Shown here piece after piece: positions 25,459-32,538 of a stretch of 32,538 nt of DNA. Position 1 is the first letter of the stretch. Each line of letters starts with the position of its first letter. The stretch is from an uncultured Spirochaeta sp. GTDB taxonomy: Bacteria > Spirochaetota > Spirochaetia > DTKZ01. The stretch is from the NCBI GenBank assembly GCA_937140905.1, contig CAKZQO010000212.1, positions 1-32,538 on the forward strand, in the 5' to 3' direction. Made by a program: the position numbers and the translations under genes. The notes below the pieces were generated by a model that was given only the letters and a program-made list of their open reading frames with translations, searched no databases and was not told the origin of the DNA.

Positions 25459-26411
25459 AAAAACCAAAAGAGCAGGGGAACGAACAAAAGAAGAAGGAAG
25501 AAATCCTAAGGGTTGATGGATCGCAAGATTGGATGATGCCCCGCTACGGAGGACAGTCACCCGAGTATTATATAAAACGCCTTGAAGAACTTGAAAAGTG
25601 GGACGATCCCGCGGAAGCGCTACAGGAAGCGCTACAGATCCAGCATAATATTGAGACAGATATGCAGGAGAAAGAAACAACAATCGAGAAGCTTTTACGA
25701 GAGTACGTGGCCCGGGAGGGTAAAGATTATGAACAATATATGGAGGAGATTGTCTATTTCCTCTCTTATGAATCTATGAAAGAGGATTTTCTCCTCTTAA
25801 AGGAAATTTGCGAGTCTCTATACGGTGAAAACCCGCTCTCTGAAAAGCAGTCACTTTATAAAGAGTACGACTCAGATGAATACAGGCTAATCTGGTATAT
25901 CGAGTTGATACGGAAAAAAGGCAAGATACCAGAAAAATACCAGGAACAGTGGGAGAAGTTTGACAAGAAACGGGAGGCCTGTATTCGAGAGGTGCTGGAG
26001 AATAAAAGACTTACTCTATTCTACTATGCAGCAGGGCAATTAAGAAAATTATCTGATACCGAGAGGAATAGGTTAAGTAATTTACATCACAAACATCATG
26101 CTTTAGAGATAATCTACCCTCATGCTTCACGTATTATCTATAATATTGAGGAACAGGCTCGGATTCTATCTAGATCCCTATTAACTTGTTCACCTATTAA
26201 CTGGACGGGTACTGAGGCTACTTGCAAGAAGGTCCTAAGTTACCTGATGGACAATAAGTACATCGAGAGAGCTCCTTTGAATATATTCCTTTCGAAGCAC
26301 TTTACCGTGAAAGGAAAACAGCTTAATCCCGAACAGTGGCGTAAGGTGGACGGAAACGTGGGTAAGGCACAGAAACTACAGGATAATTTACATGATTTTT
26401 TGAATAAATAA
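25455..26411 (+). CDS. Unknown AT-rich element gene, coupled to the integrase
   Basis: This 318-residue soluble protein has no signal or membrane segment. The N-terminal two thirds is highly charged and helical, with long Glu/Lys-rich stretches (RLEELEKW, IEKLLREYVAREG) and many Tyr. The C-terminal part is more globular: WTGTEATCKKVLSYLMDNKY, then NIFLSKHFTVKGKQLNPEQWRKV. That KHFxVKGKxL...W pattern reminds me of C-terminal segments of hypothetical proteins in Bacteroidetes mobile elements, but that is recollection only. The start overlaps the integrase stop as ATGA. Base composition is visibly lower in GC than the integrase and primase genes, so it may have a separate origin. I assign no function. 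Confidence 0.75.
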   Translation: MKKPKEQGNEQKKKEEILRVDGSQDWMMPRYGGQSPEYYIKRLEELEKWDDPAEALQEALQIQHNIETDMQEKETTIEKLLREYVAREGKDYEQYMEEIVYFLSYESMKEDFLLLKEICESLYGENPLSEKQSLYKEYDSDEYRLIWYIELIRKKGKIPEKYQEQWEKFDKKREACIREVLENKRLTLFYYAAGQLRKLSDTERNRLSNLHHKHHALEIIYPHASRIIYNIEEQARILSRSLLTCSPINWTGTEATCKKVLSYLMDNKYIERAPLNIFLSKHFTVKGKQLNPEQWRKVDGNVGKAQKLQDNLHDFLNK

Positions 26412-26424
26412 CCGGATCCGCTTT

Positions 26425-26458
26425 AAATCTCCTGATTTTTACCCAAATCTCCTAATTT
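26425..26458 (+). repeat. Iteron-like direct repeats before the xis gene
   Basis: AAATCTCCTGATTT (26425-26438) and AAATCTCCTAATTT (26445-26458) are 13/14 identical at a 20-base period, about two helical turns. They lie in the 116-base gap between the unknown gene and the xis gene. A TTGACA at 26497-26502 could be a -35 box, but no matching -10 is seen. An operator or a replication-origin iteron are both possible. Confidence 0.5.
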
Positions 26459-26527
26459 ACCTCCGAATCCCTTCTCGAATGGTTCGTGTATATTTCTTGA
26501 CAGAACTAGATACCTGAGGAGGGTACC

Positions 26528-26707
26528 ATGCCTAAATACCTGACGGTGGACGAAGCGGCAGAGCTACTTCGACTGAAAAAACAGACTCTCTACAAGTGGA
26601 TCTGCCAACGGAAAATCGGTTCCATTTCGCTGGGAGGTAGAACGTTATTCCAGCAGGAGGAGTTGGAGAAATGGGTGGAACAGCGGAAACGGAAGCCTAT
26701 TATCTGA
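26528..26707 (+). CDS. AlpA/excisionase-like HTH protein (59 residues)
   Basis: A gene too short for the ORF track encodes 59 residues. The sequence YLTVDEAAELLRLKKQTLYKWICQ is a MerR-like winged helix-turn-helix of the HTH_17/excisionase type. It is followed by a wing and the typical end LFQQEELEKWVEQRK. GGAGG lies 6 bases before the ATG. The protein probably bends DNA at the att site to favour excision and may also act as an AlpA-type transcriptional switch. Its 3' end overlaps the next gene by 37 bases in another frame. The position behind the integrase and an unknown gene supports the directionality-factor role. Confidence 0.88.
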   Translation: MPKYLTVDEAAELLRLKKQTLYKWICQRKIGSISLGGRTLFQQEELEKWVEQRKRKPII

Positions 26708-27378
26708 AAAATCTTTCTCCCATTCCCGAAGGGGAGGAGGAAGGCTTGGCATTCACACGAGAATATCTTGTTCCTGTTATAGGTGAGAGAGAGTACTCCT
26801 TTCGGGAATCGCTTCTCCATCTCCCCGATATAGAGCCTCCCCCTAAGCGTCGGGGAAGACCCTCAACCTATCGGTTTGAAACCGGAATACGCTTCTGCTG
26901 CGAGTGGTTCGGCACGTGTTCCTACCAGGAAGCCTGTAGAAGGGTGCGGGTTACGGGATCCACAGTCTGGAGATGGAGGAAGAAGTATCCGGGCTTTCGC
27001 CTACGGGTATGGTTCACGAAAGAGGTCATCCGGGTACGAAGGCGATTGAACCCTTTCTATGCGCCCTGTACGGGGCGAGCTTTTTCGCAATCCAGAAAAC
27101 GTACCTTTCTTGCACCGTACGATACCCCCCTCCGGGGACGCCCTTCTCGATATCCGGAAGTCGGTGGGAAGGAAGTCGGGATCACTTGGTCAGACACCGC
27201 GAGAAAGCTTGGCGTCTGTCGAAGAACCATCGGGTACTGGTCGAGGAGGCACCCCGAGTTTCACTACAAACTTGTCCTCGCGATGGTACAGAATAGGCTC
27301 CCCCGAATCCAAGAAAAGGTAACGCGCCTGATGGATCGATACTACCTTGCAATAAAGAATCATTTGAAGGAGGAGTAG
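26671..27378 (+). CDS. DNA-binding protein with a duplicated RGRP plus HTH unit
   Basis: This 235-residue basic protein has two copies of one unit. Copy A has RGRPSTY at 61-67 followed by an HTH at about 83-112 (YQEACRRVRVTGSTVWRWR). Copy B has RGRPSRY at 155-161 followed by an HTH at about 172-201 (WSDTARKLGVCRRTIGYWS). Each ends in a (K/R)xxPxFxxxL phrase. RGRP resembles an AT-hook core. The N-terminal 55 residues are acidic. The start at 26671 has AGGAGGAG 8 bases upstream and overlaps the xis gene. The HTH style recalls phage-type HTH proteins and small terminases, but no large terminase is present. I infer an origin- or operator-binding protein. The primase gene starts one base after its stop. 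Confidence 0.75.
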   Translation: MGGTAETEAYYLKNLSPIPEGEEEGLAFTREYLVPVIGEREYSFRESLLHLPDIEPPPKRRGRPSTYRFETGIRFCCEWFGTCSYQEACRRVRVTGSTVWRWRKKYPGFRLRVWFTKEVIRVRRRLNPFYAPCTGRAFSQSRKRTFLAPYDTPLRGRPSRYPEVGGKEVGITWSDTARKLGVCRRTIGYWSRRHPEFHYKLVLAMVQNRLPRIQEKVTRLMDRYYLAIKNHLKEE

Positions 27379-27379
27379 G

Positions 27380-29590
27380 ATGGGGACTAACAACCCGTTG
27401 GAACAGGAAGCCCTTCAATACGTCAAAGACGTTCTTCGGTTACCCGTTGGGCAGGAGAATGTGACCATTCGAAGCCCCCTGCGTTCGGATGACCATAACC
27501 CATCGTTTTCCATTAACACCGAAAATGGGCTCTGGATGGATCATGGAACAGGGGAAAAGGGTAACGCTCGGATTTTGGCAGAGCGGCTAGGCTGGAAAGG
27601 AGAGAGGATGAAGAAGATGGAACTAAAGGAATTGGGAGAAAGGATCTATCCGTATACAGACGCAGAGGGAACCGTGGTGTTTGAGGTGCATCGCGTGGAT
27701 ACGGTGGGTTCGGGGAAAAGGATCTGGGTTAGCGGACCCGAGGGGGTAAAGGACTTTAAACTTCCCGAACCGCGCCCCCTATATAACCTGCCCAAGCTTG
27801 TCCAGTCCTCTGGGCCCGTTCTTGTGGTGGAGGGTGAAAAGTGCGCGGAGGTAGACGTCCCTGGCTACGTGGTAACTACCTGGTCCGGTGGCGCTCGGGC
27901 AGTAAACCAGTCTGACTGGTCAATTCTACGGGACCGGGAAGTGGTGGTATGGCCGGACGCGGATGAACCGGGATTGGAAGCGGCGAGAAGGATTCGTTCC
28001 CTTCTGCCCCAGGCGAAGATCCTCCGCGTGGAGGGAAAACCGCTAGGGTGGGACCTCTATGACTGCGTTACGGAAGGAGGGGATCCTCTCCAGTTCATGC
28101 AATCCTGCGGGTTAGTATCGGAGGATTCGGGCCTGATTCCCCCGAGTCGCGTGGGACAAATAGAGGAGAACAAGAAGGAAGATAGGGGAAAGGGGAGGCG
28201 GATTGAGTTTGCAGATCCTTCTCCCTTAGAGGAGGCGATCGATGGAGAAACAGTTCTAGATGATATCGTACGGTTAGCGCGTAAGTACCTCGTACTTCCC
28301 GATGGAGGGGCTGAACTCATCGCGCTGTGGAGCCTATACACCTGGTGTCACGATAGCTTCTACGTGTCCCCCTACCTGGCGTTCGCGGCTCCGCAGAAAG
28401 GAAGCGGAAAAACTACCGCTCTTTCCTTTGTATCCCGTTTGGTACATAAGGCGGTGGCCGCTTCCAGCATTACTCCCGCCGCTCTTTATCGACTGATCGA
28501 AGAGGCGCGACCAACCCTCCTGATTGATGAGGCGGAAACCTTTATTCGAAAAGAGAATCCGGAACTTAAAGGGATCCTGAATAGTGGCTTTTGTAAATCT
28601 TCGGCGTATGTGATTCGCGCGATTGACAAAGACGGAACCTGGGAACCTCGATCTTTCAGCACCTGGTGCCCGAAGTGTTTTGCCTTTAACGGGCGTCTAC
28701 CAGATACCCTGATGGACCGGAGCCTGGTAATTTTCATGCAAAGGAAATTACGGCATGAAAAAGTGGAGAGACTGTTGGAAGGAAGGGCAGAAGAGGAGTT
28801 CCAAGATGTAAAGGTTCAACTATCTAGTTGGGCGCATCAACATGGAGAGGAACTATCTACCATGGATCCGGATATACCCGACGAATTAAACAATCGGGAA
28901 GCGGACAAGTGGGCGCCTCTCCTAGCTATCGCGGAGGCTGTGGGAGGGCACTGGCCTGATACAGCCCGAAGGTTACCCTTTAAGATAGGCAGAGAAGAGG
29001 ATGACGATCTTAAGATCCTCCTTCTCCGGGACATTCAAAGGATTTTTCAGAATTACGGTTACAGCCGCCTTCATTCTAAAGACCTTGCATCTCGACTCCG
29101 GGAACTACCCGATTCTCCCTGGGAAGAGATGGGGTCCCGAGGATTGACCCCTGTGAGTCTAGCGGGGATGCTCAAGCCCTTCCGGATCAAAGCCTGCCAG
29201 TTAAAAATAGAGGGGAAAAACCAGAACGGCTACACTTGGGAGATGTTTAAACCTGTTCTTGAACGTTACCTACCGAGAGAACTCTACTCCTCTACCTCAC
29301 AGAATAACCATCTTCTGGTGAAAGAGATAGAAGGTAGAATGAGTTCCGAGGGTAGAGTTACCGAGCTTCCCGAGTGGCAAACCATGGATCCGTTGAGGAG
29401 TGATCGAATTGAACTCTACCCAAACTCTACCTTCGAAGATACGGGTAATTATTGTTTCAATAAAGAATTATCCAGCCATGGTAGAGAAGTAGAGGGTGAA
29501 CTTGGAAAAGACAGTGCCGATGCTTCATGGGTAGTCAGCACGGCAGGAGGGAAGGGTACAGAAAAGGAGGAACCCGGAATCATTATATGA
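27380..29590 (+). CDS. TOPRIM primase with DUF3631-type helicase/ATPase domain
   Basis: This 736-residue replication protein contains, in order, three parts. First is an N-terminal primase-like region (SPLRSDDHNPSFSINTENG and WMDHGTGEKG, a DnaG-like fold entry without a Cys zinc finger). Second is a TOPRIM domain with Glu151 (VLVVEGEKCAEV) and the Asp193/Asp195 pair (WPDADEPG). Third is a P-loop ATPase with Walker A PQKGSGKTT (338-346), Walker B LLIDEAE (380-386) and the DUF3631 phrase GRLPDTLMDRS. The last 90 residues look unstructured. Such proteins prime and unwind DNA in phages and satellites. It is encoded between the RGRP/HTH protein and a small overlapping gene (ATGA), in a tight operon. 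It strongly suggests that the element can replicate autonomously. Confidence 0.9.
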   Translation: MGTNNPLEQEALQYVKDVLRLPVGQENVTIRSPLRSDDHNPSFSINTENGLWMDHGTGEKGNARILAERLGWKGERMKKMELKELGERIYPYTDAEGTVVFEVHRVDTVGSGKRIWVSGPEGVKDFKLPEPRPLYNLPKLVQSSGPVLVVEGEKCAEVDVPGYVVTTWSGGARAVNQSDWSILRDREVVVWPDADEPGLEAARRIRSLLPQAKILRVEGKPLGWDLYDCVTEGGDPLQFMQSCGLVSEDSGLIPPSRVGQIEENKKEDRGKGRRIEFADPSPLEEAIDGETVLDDIVRLARKYLVLPDGGAELIALWSLYTWCHDSFYVSPYLAFAAPQKGSGKTTALSFVSRLVHKAVAASSITPAALYRLIEEARPTLLIDEAETFIRKENPELKGILNSGFCKSSAYVIRAIDKDGTWEPRSFSTWCPKCFAFNGRLPDTLMDRSLVIFMQRKLRHEKVERLLEGRAEEEFQDVKVQLSSWAHQHGEELSTMDPDIPDELNNREADKWAPLLAIAEAVGGHWPDTARRLPFKIGREEDDDLKILLLRDIQRIFQNYGYSRLHSKDLASRLRELPDSPWEEMGSRGLTPVSLAGMLKPFRIKACQLKIEGKNQNGYTWEMFKPVLERYLPRELYSSTSQNNHLLVKEIEGRMSSEGRVTELPEWQTMDPLRSDRIELYPNSTFEDTGNYCFNKELSSHGREVEGELGKDSADASWVVSTAGGKGTEKEEPGIII

Positions 29591-29859
29591 CGTTGATAGA
29601 GTTCTTGATCCAGATCGAGAAATTAGGACTAAAGCTGAAACGACTTTCTGATTCCCAGTTGAAGATCGTGGGGATGGGGATTCCGCAAAGCGTTGTACGT
29701 GTCATCCAGGAGCAAAAACCCCTGATTTTGGAATACCTTTCCCTTTGTGAACAGGGAAGGGCCTTGTACCAGGAGGAAAAGGATAAGGAGTTTCGTGAGA
29801 TCCTCACACGAATAGAACTGTTAGAATCAGCTGATATTGGCTGCCTGGAAAGCAATTAA
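29587..29859 (+). CDS. Small protein with a TubC N-terminal docking-like fold
   Basis: This 90-residue protein starts at the ATG overlapping the primase stop (ATGA). The ORF track gives a longer frame from 29527, but the coupled start is more natural. The sequence LIEFLIQIEKLGLKLKRLSDSQLKI...PQSVVRVIQEQKPLILEYL follows the alpha-beta-alpha pattern of the TubC N-terminal docking domain known from NRPS/PKS assembly lines. Copies of that fold are also seen next to primases in mobile elements, where the role is unknown. A charged helical tail (LYQEEKDKEFREILTRIELL) follows. It is too short to be an enzyme and may bind the primase or a host partner. The fold call is from pattern only. Confidence 0.65.
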   Translation: MTLIEFLIQIEKLGLKLKRLSDSQLKIVGMGIPQSVVRVIQEQKPLILEYLSLCEQGRALYQEEKDKEFREILTRIELLESADIGCLESN

Positions 29860-30057
29860 GGAATGATTAAACCGCAAAACTCAAACTCTGGTAAAATGGA
29901 CCGATATTATCTACATAGATACTTTTCTTCTAACTCTTAATCTGATTAGCCTACCCTTGTTCCTATAATCTATCTAGCAGAAATGAACGCTGATGATTCT
30001 TCTCTAGCTCTTTTTTTTTCATAAATGATCAATTATCCTGATAGAAAGGTATTAAAC
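29860..30057 (+). other. Gene-free AT-rich spacer before the Sm/TPR/CSD gene
   Basis: The 198-base stretch between the primase operon and the large open frame is AT-rich and contains no credible ORF. A T9 run at 30011-30019 follows a weak GCT/AGC stem and may end the element operon. No confident promoter for the downstream gene was found. The composition shift begins here. Confidence 0.45.
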
Positions 30058-32538
30058 ATGCTTGCACAAACAATCCAACGTCAAATACCCATAGGTAGCG
30101 CAGTAATCTTTACTCTCAAAGACAGTCGCGAGGTTAGTGGAGTCCTAATAGAAATAGGACGCGACCATGTAACTATAGATAGTGTGGGAGAATCGGTCAC
30201 TATTTTGACCGAAATGATAGGAGCATGGCGTATTTTAAAAGGTGGTGAATCATTGCAACAGGAAACTAATGTGCTAAAACCGATACCTACTCCTGTATCA
30301 CCCTCAGAACCCTCTGATCAAGAAACCATAAAGAAGCTGTTAGAGATCGAGGCACGATTTCAAGCCCAGCAACAGGTTTCTTTTTTACAAGTAAAGGTGC
30401 CAGACTTTTGTTTCCCGGTTGATGAAATCAAGGGCAAGCTAGGTACTAACGCCCAGACAGCCTGGCATCGCATCAAGGAAAAATATCAGTATGCGGCGAA
30501 AGTCAATGAACTTAGTGTAAAGTTTGGCAGGATACAACCGTTGGTACAAGAACTTGCTTATCTTGCAGAGCACTTTCCGCACTCCGCTTCAATAAAGCGA
30601 CATTTAGCCTATCTTTATCATTTATTAGGAAACCATAAAGAGTCATTAAATTTATACAAGGTTGCTGCCATTAGCTCCAATGATGCTTGGGACTGGTATA
30701 ACCTGGCAACAAAGGCGTTGGCAAGTGAGCAAGATGCTTTAGCTTGTTATGCTCTTGGGCGGTTTTTCCAGATAATTCCTAACACAGAAGCATTGAGCGC
30801 CTGGTATGTCTACATTGGCTTGGTCAGAAAATTCTCCGATTACCAAACTATTAAGGATATTGCCCAGAAACGATCTGCCAGCGCTTCAGAGAAAGAAATC
30901 GAGATTTTACTGGAAACAAGTATTTACCTGTTTCTTGTCAAAGGAGGCAGAACTTTTGCTGCAGGTGTTGCCCAACGTTGGATAAAAGGAGAAGCGCTTC
31001 AAAGCTTGGTATCGAATGCGTTTGCACGTCTTGAAGGACAGCCAGATGAGACATATCAAAAGTCGGTTTCAGAGTTCGTTGATAAAATAGCGCCCAAACA
31101 GATAAAAACGACCTTGGACACTCCACAAGGATTTATTTACTCTTACAGGTCAGATCGTAGTTTCGGCTTTCTCAGAGACAATGCCGGCGAAACTTACTTC
31201 TTCCATATTACAGCGGTATCCGATGATGACTTGCTTGAACAACTTCGCGATTTCTCGCCTGGCAAACGGATACCTGTGACCTTTGAGCCAAGCCAGGGGC
31301 CCAAGGGCCCTGTTGCGATTAGGGTTACACTTCATCGAACACTTGACGAGATGTTTACAAGAGCTACTGAGTATGCTAGCGAAGGTGATTACCCTAAAGC
31401 AATCGCCCTTGTAAAAAAGGTTTTGGAGCTCAATCCCAATTATCCCTCAGCACAAGAGGCTTATGACAAGTGGCGCGAATATGCTAGAGTGAGCGGTGTA
31501 CCTAGAGGGTCAAATCCCTATGCGCGGGCTAAACGTGTGCAGTTAGTCGAGAAAGACCTTGAACGAGCTATTCAGTTGCTTCGCGATGCTATCAGGCAAG
31601 GGGATAACGTTGAAAGTGCTGTCAAAGACCTGGCCGCGTTGCTGGTTCAACTAGGGCGGTCGGATGAAGCCATTCAGGTTTTGGAAAAAAACCGCGGGCG
31701 AATTTCTAATCAGCAATCTGTAGATAATATGTTGATAGGTTTCTATCAGAACGCTGGTCAGCATGATAAGGCTATCTCATTGCTGGAAAAGAAATTCAAA
31801 CAGGCGACCACTGAGAGCAGGAAAGCACAAATCTTATGGATGATTGCGATTGGATACCTTAGAAAAGAAGATTATGCTCTGGCTGAACAGACTTTTCGAA
31901 AGGTACTACAAGCCCAGCCCGACAATAGAACGGCACAAAGAAATATTGCGCTTTGTCTATTCAAACAAGGGCGTTATGAGGAAGCCCAGAAAATACTGAA
32001 CCACATTGTAATGAGTGCACCTGATGCACAGGCTGCAGAACTGCTCGATGTTATACAAAAGGCGCAGGTTACAGGCCAGCTTGCTTCCCTTGATGCAATA
32101 GTAAGAGAAACGATAATTACAGAGTTCGTTGCCGAACGTAGTAAATTTACAGATTTTATGCTTGCAAGATGTGATTACAAGGGGGTTTCACCCGATCGAC
32201 TTAGGGTTAATGAGGAGGGACAGCAGGTTTACATAGGTACTAGAAGAGACGCACGACATGATATAGAGCGTCTTGAAGATATAGCAAGGCAACTAGGTAC
32301 TAGAAGACCATCGGAGCGATCTGACTATTATTTGACAGCAGCAAGCATTTCTGAGAGCGACGATCCTAATCAATTTTATCAATACCTTTGCCGAAGCTTC
32401 GCATCCAAAGGGGACTCTTTTGTGATTGAACATAAACCGCTTGATGCTGCTAGAGACCTTTACTGTGAAGCGTTGGCTGTTTATGATGGTTACAGAAATC
32501 CTGGGAAGAGTGATGATAGATATGATGAGCAAGATGCA
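30058..32538 (+). CDS. Large Sm-like / TPR / cold-shock-domain protein, 5' part (runs off the window)
   Basis: An open frame of 827 codons begins at ATG 30058 (AAGG 10 bases upstream) and has no stop before the window ends. That explains its absence from the ORF track. Visible parts are an Sm/SH3-like small barrel at 9-60 (IGSAVIFTLKDSREVSGVLI) and a Pro-rich linker at 74-86. Helical repeats lie at about 160-345. A cold-shock-like OB fold at about 355-424 has an RNP1-like RSFGFLRD and an RNP2-like TYFFHITAV. TPRs lie at about 430-475 and 500-665 (GDYPKAIALVKKVLELNP, QPDNRTAQRNIALCLFKQGRYEEA). Two nucleic-acid-binding folds plus protein-binding repeats imply an RNA-handling scaffold. It is AT-richer than the core genes. 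The C-terminal part after 670 is unassigned. Confidence 0.85.
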   Translation, partial: MLAQTIQRQIPIGSAVIFTLKDSREVSGVLIEIGRDHVTIDSVGESVTILTEMIGAWRILKGGESLQQETNVLKPIPTPVSPSEPSDQETIKKLLEIEARFQAQQQVSFLQVKVPDFCFPVDEIKGKLGTNAQTAWHRIKEKYQYAAKVNELSVKFGRIQPLVQELAYLAEHFPHSASIKRHLAYLYHLLGNHKESLNLYKVAAISSNDAWDWYNLATKALASEQDALACYALGRFFQIIPNTEALSAWYVYIGLVRKFSDYQTIKDIAQKRSASASEKEIEILLETSIYLFLVKGGRTFAAGVAQRWIKGEALQSLVSNAFARLEGQPDETYQKSVSEFVDKIAPKQIKTTLDTPQGFIYSYRSDRSFGFLRDNAGETYFFHITAVSDDDLLEQLRDFSPGKRIPVTFEPSQGPKGPVAIRVTLHRTLDEMFTRATEYASEGDYPKAIALVKKVLELNPNYPSAQEAYDKWREYARVSGVPRGSNPYARAKRVQLVEKDLERAIQLLRDAIRQGDNVESAVKDLAALLVQLGRSDEAIQVLEKNRGRISNQQSVDNMLIGFYQNAGQHDKAISLLEKKFKQATTESRKAQILWMIAIGYLRKEDYALAEQTFRKVLQAQPDNRTAQRNIALCLFKQGRYEEAQKILNHIVMSAPDAQAAELLDVIQKAQVTGQLASLDAIVRETIITEFVAERSKFTDFMLARCDYKGVSPDRLRVNEEGQQVYIGTRRDARHDIERLEDIARQLGTRRPSERSDYYLTAASISESDDPNQFYQYLCRSFASKGDSFVIEHKPLDAARDLYCEALAVYDGYRNPGKSDDRYDEQDA

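Larger units (their letters stand above)
24142..29859 (+). mobile_element. tRNA-Pro-associated integrated element (satellite-like), left part
   Basis: A tyrosine integrase directly downstream of a tRNA 3' end is followed, all on one strand, by an unknown gene, a small AlpA/Xis-like protein, a DNA-binding regulator, a primase-helicase and a docking-domain-like small protein. This is the order of compact integrated satellites or small integrative elements. The tRNA 3' end presumably acts as the attachment core. No matching second copy of the tRNA 3' sequence was found in the window, so the right boundary is unknown and the end given is only the last recognised element gene. The gene at 30058 may also belong to it. 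Confidence 0.7.

Noticed and set aside
26671-27378. Small terminase subunit
   Set aside because: HTH pattern is somewhat similar, but no large terminase, portal or capsid gene is present and the gene sits in a replication operon.
30938-31335. Minus-strand ORFs of 61-62 residues listed at the right end (30938, 31150), and one at 32293
   Set aside because: They lie antisense to the continuous 827-codon frame, which has clear domain patterns; they are shadows.
1-32538. CRISPR array or IS element
   Set aside because: No regularly spaced repeats or transposase-like frames were seen anywhere in the window.

Overview
The window looks like a chromosomal segment of a bacterium, most likely a spirochaete. 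The reasons are the NifS/NifU pair with a BFD-type NifU, a SUF operon of the CBD-S-U type with an embedded Rieske gene, an HAE3-type RND pump under a TetR repressor, and a TAXI-type TRAP transporter. This taxonomic guess comes from recalled family distributions, not from a search. Shine-Dalgarno sites are strong and genes are tightly packed. Start codons were re-chosen from SD spacing, so several differ from the ORF track.

Layout. Bases 1-198 hold the 3' end of an unrecognised + strand gene. Bases 185-5861 are a seven-gene leftward Fe-S cluster operon: DUF59 (SufT/PaaD-like), sufC, sufB, sufD, Rieske ferredoxin, sufS, sufU. Bases 5957-9724 hold a flavodoxin-fold quinone reductase, a leftward outer-membrane barrel protein, NADP isocitrate dehydrogenase and a LiaF-like membrane protein. 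Bases 9721-11991 are leftward: a zinc-ribbon membrane protein and L-fucose isomerase. Bases 12080-15488 form a TetR-controlled export locus with two matching palindromic operators, a 47-residue lipoprotein and a large RND pump. Bases 15521-21163 are leftward: a TAXI TRAP transporter with DUF1850, a CorC/HlyC-type CBS membrane protein and a PHP-family histidinol phosphatase. Bases 21229-23020 hold nifS-nifU, a second Fe-S assembly pair. A lone lipoprotein follows (23230-24018).

From a tRNA-Pro(GGG) gene at 24142 the character changes. A tyrosine integrase lies just downstream of the tRNA 3' end. It is followed by a translationally coupled AT-rich unknown gene, a 59-residue excisionase-like HTH protein (absent from the ORF track), a protein with a duplicated RGRP-plus-HTH unit, a TOPRIM/DUF3631 primase-helicase, and a 90-residue protein resembling a TubC-type docking domain. 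This int-xis-regulator-primase order is that of an integrated satellite or small integrative element. No second att copy, capsid gene or terminase was recognised in the window.

At the right end (30058 to the last base) a long open frame runs off the window without a stop, which is probably why the ORF track lacks it. Its 827 visible residues read as an Sm/SH3-like barrel, a helical repeat region, a cold-shock-like domain, TPR repeats and an unassigned C-terminal part. It is AT-richer than the core genes and may be cargo of the element. It is the best candidate here for an undescribed system, probably an RNA-binding scaffold whose partners lie beyond the window.
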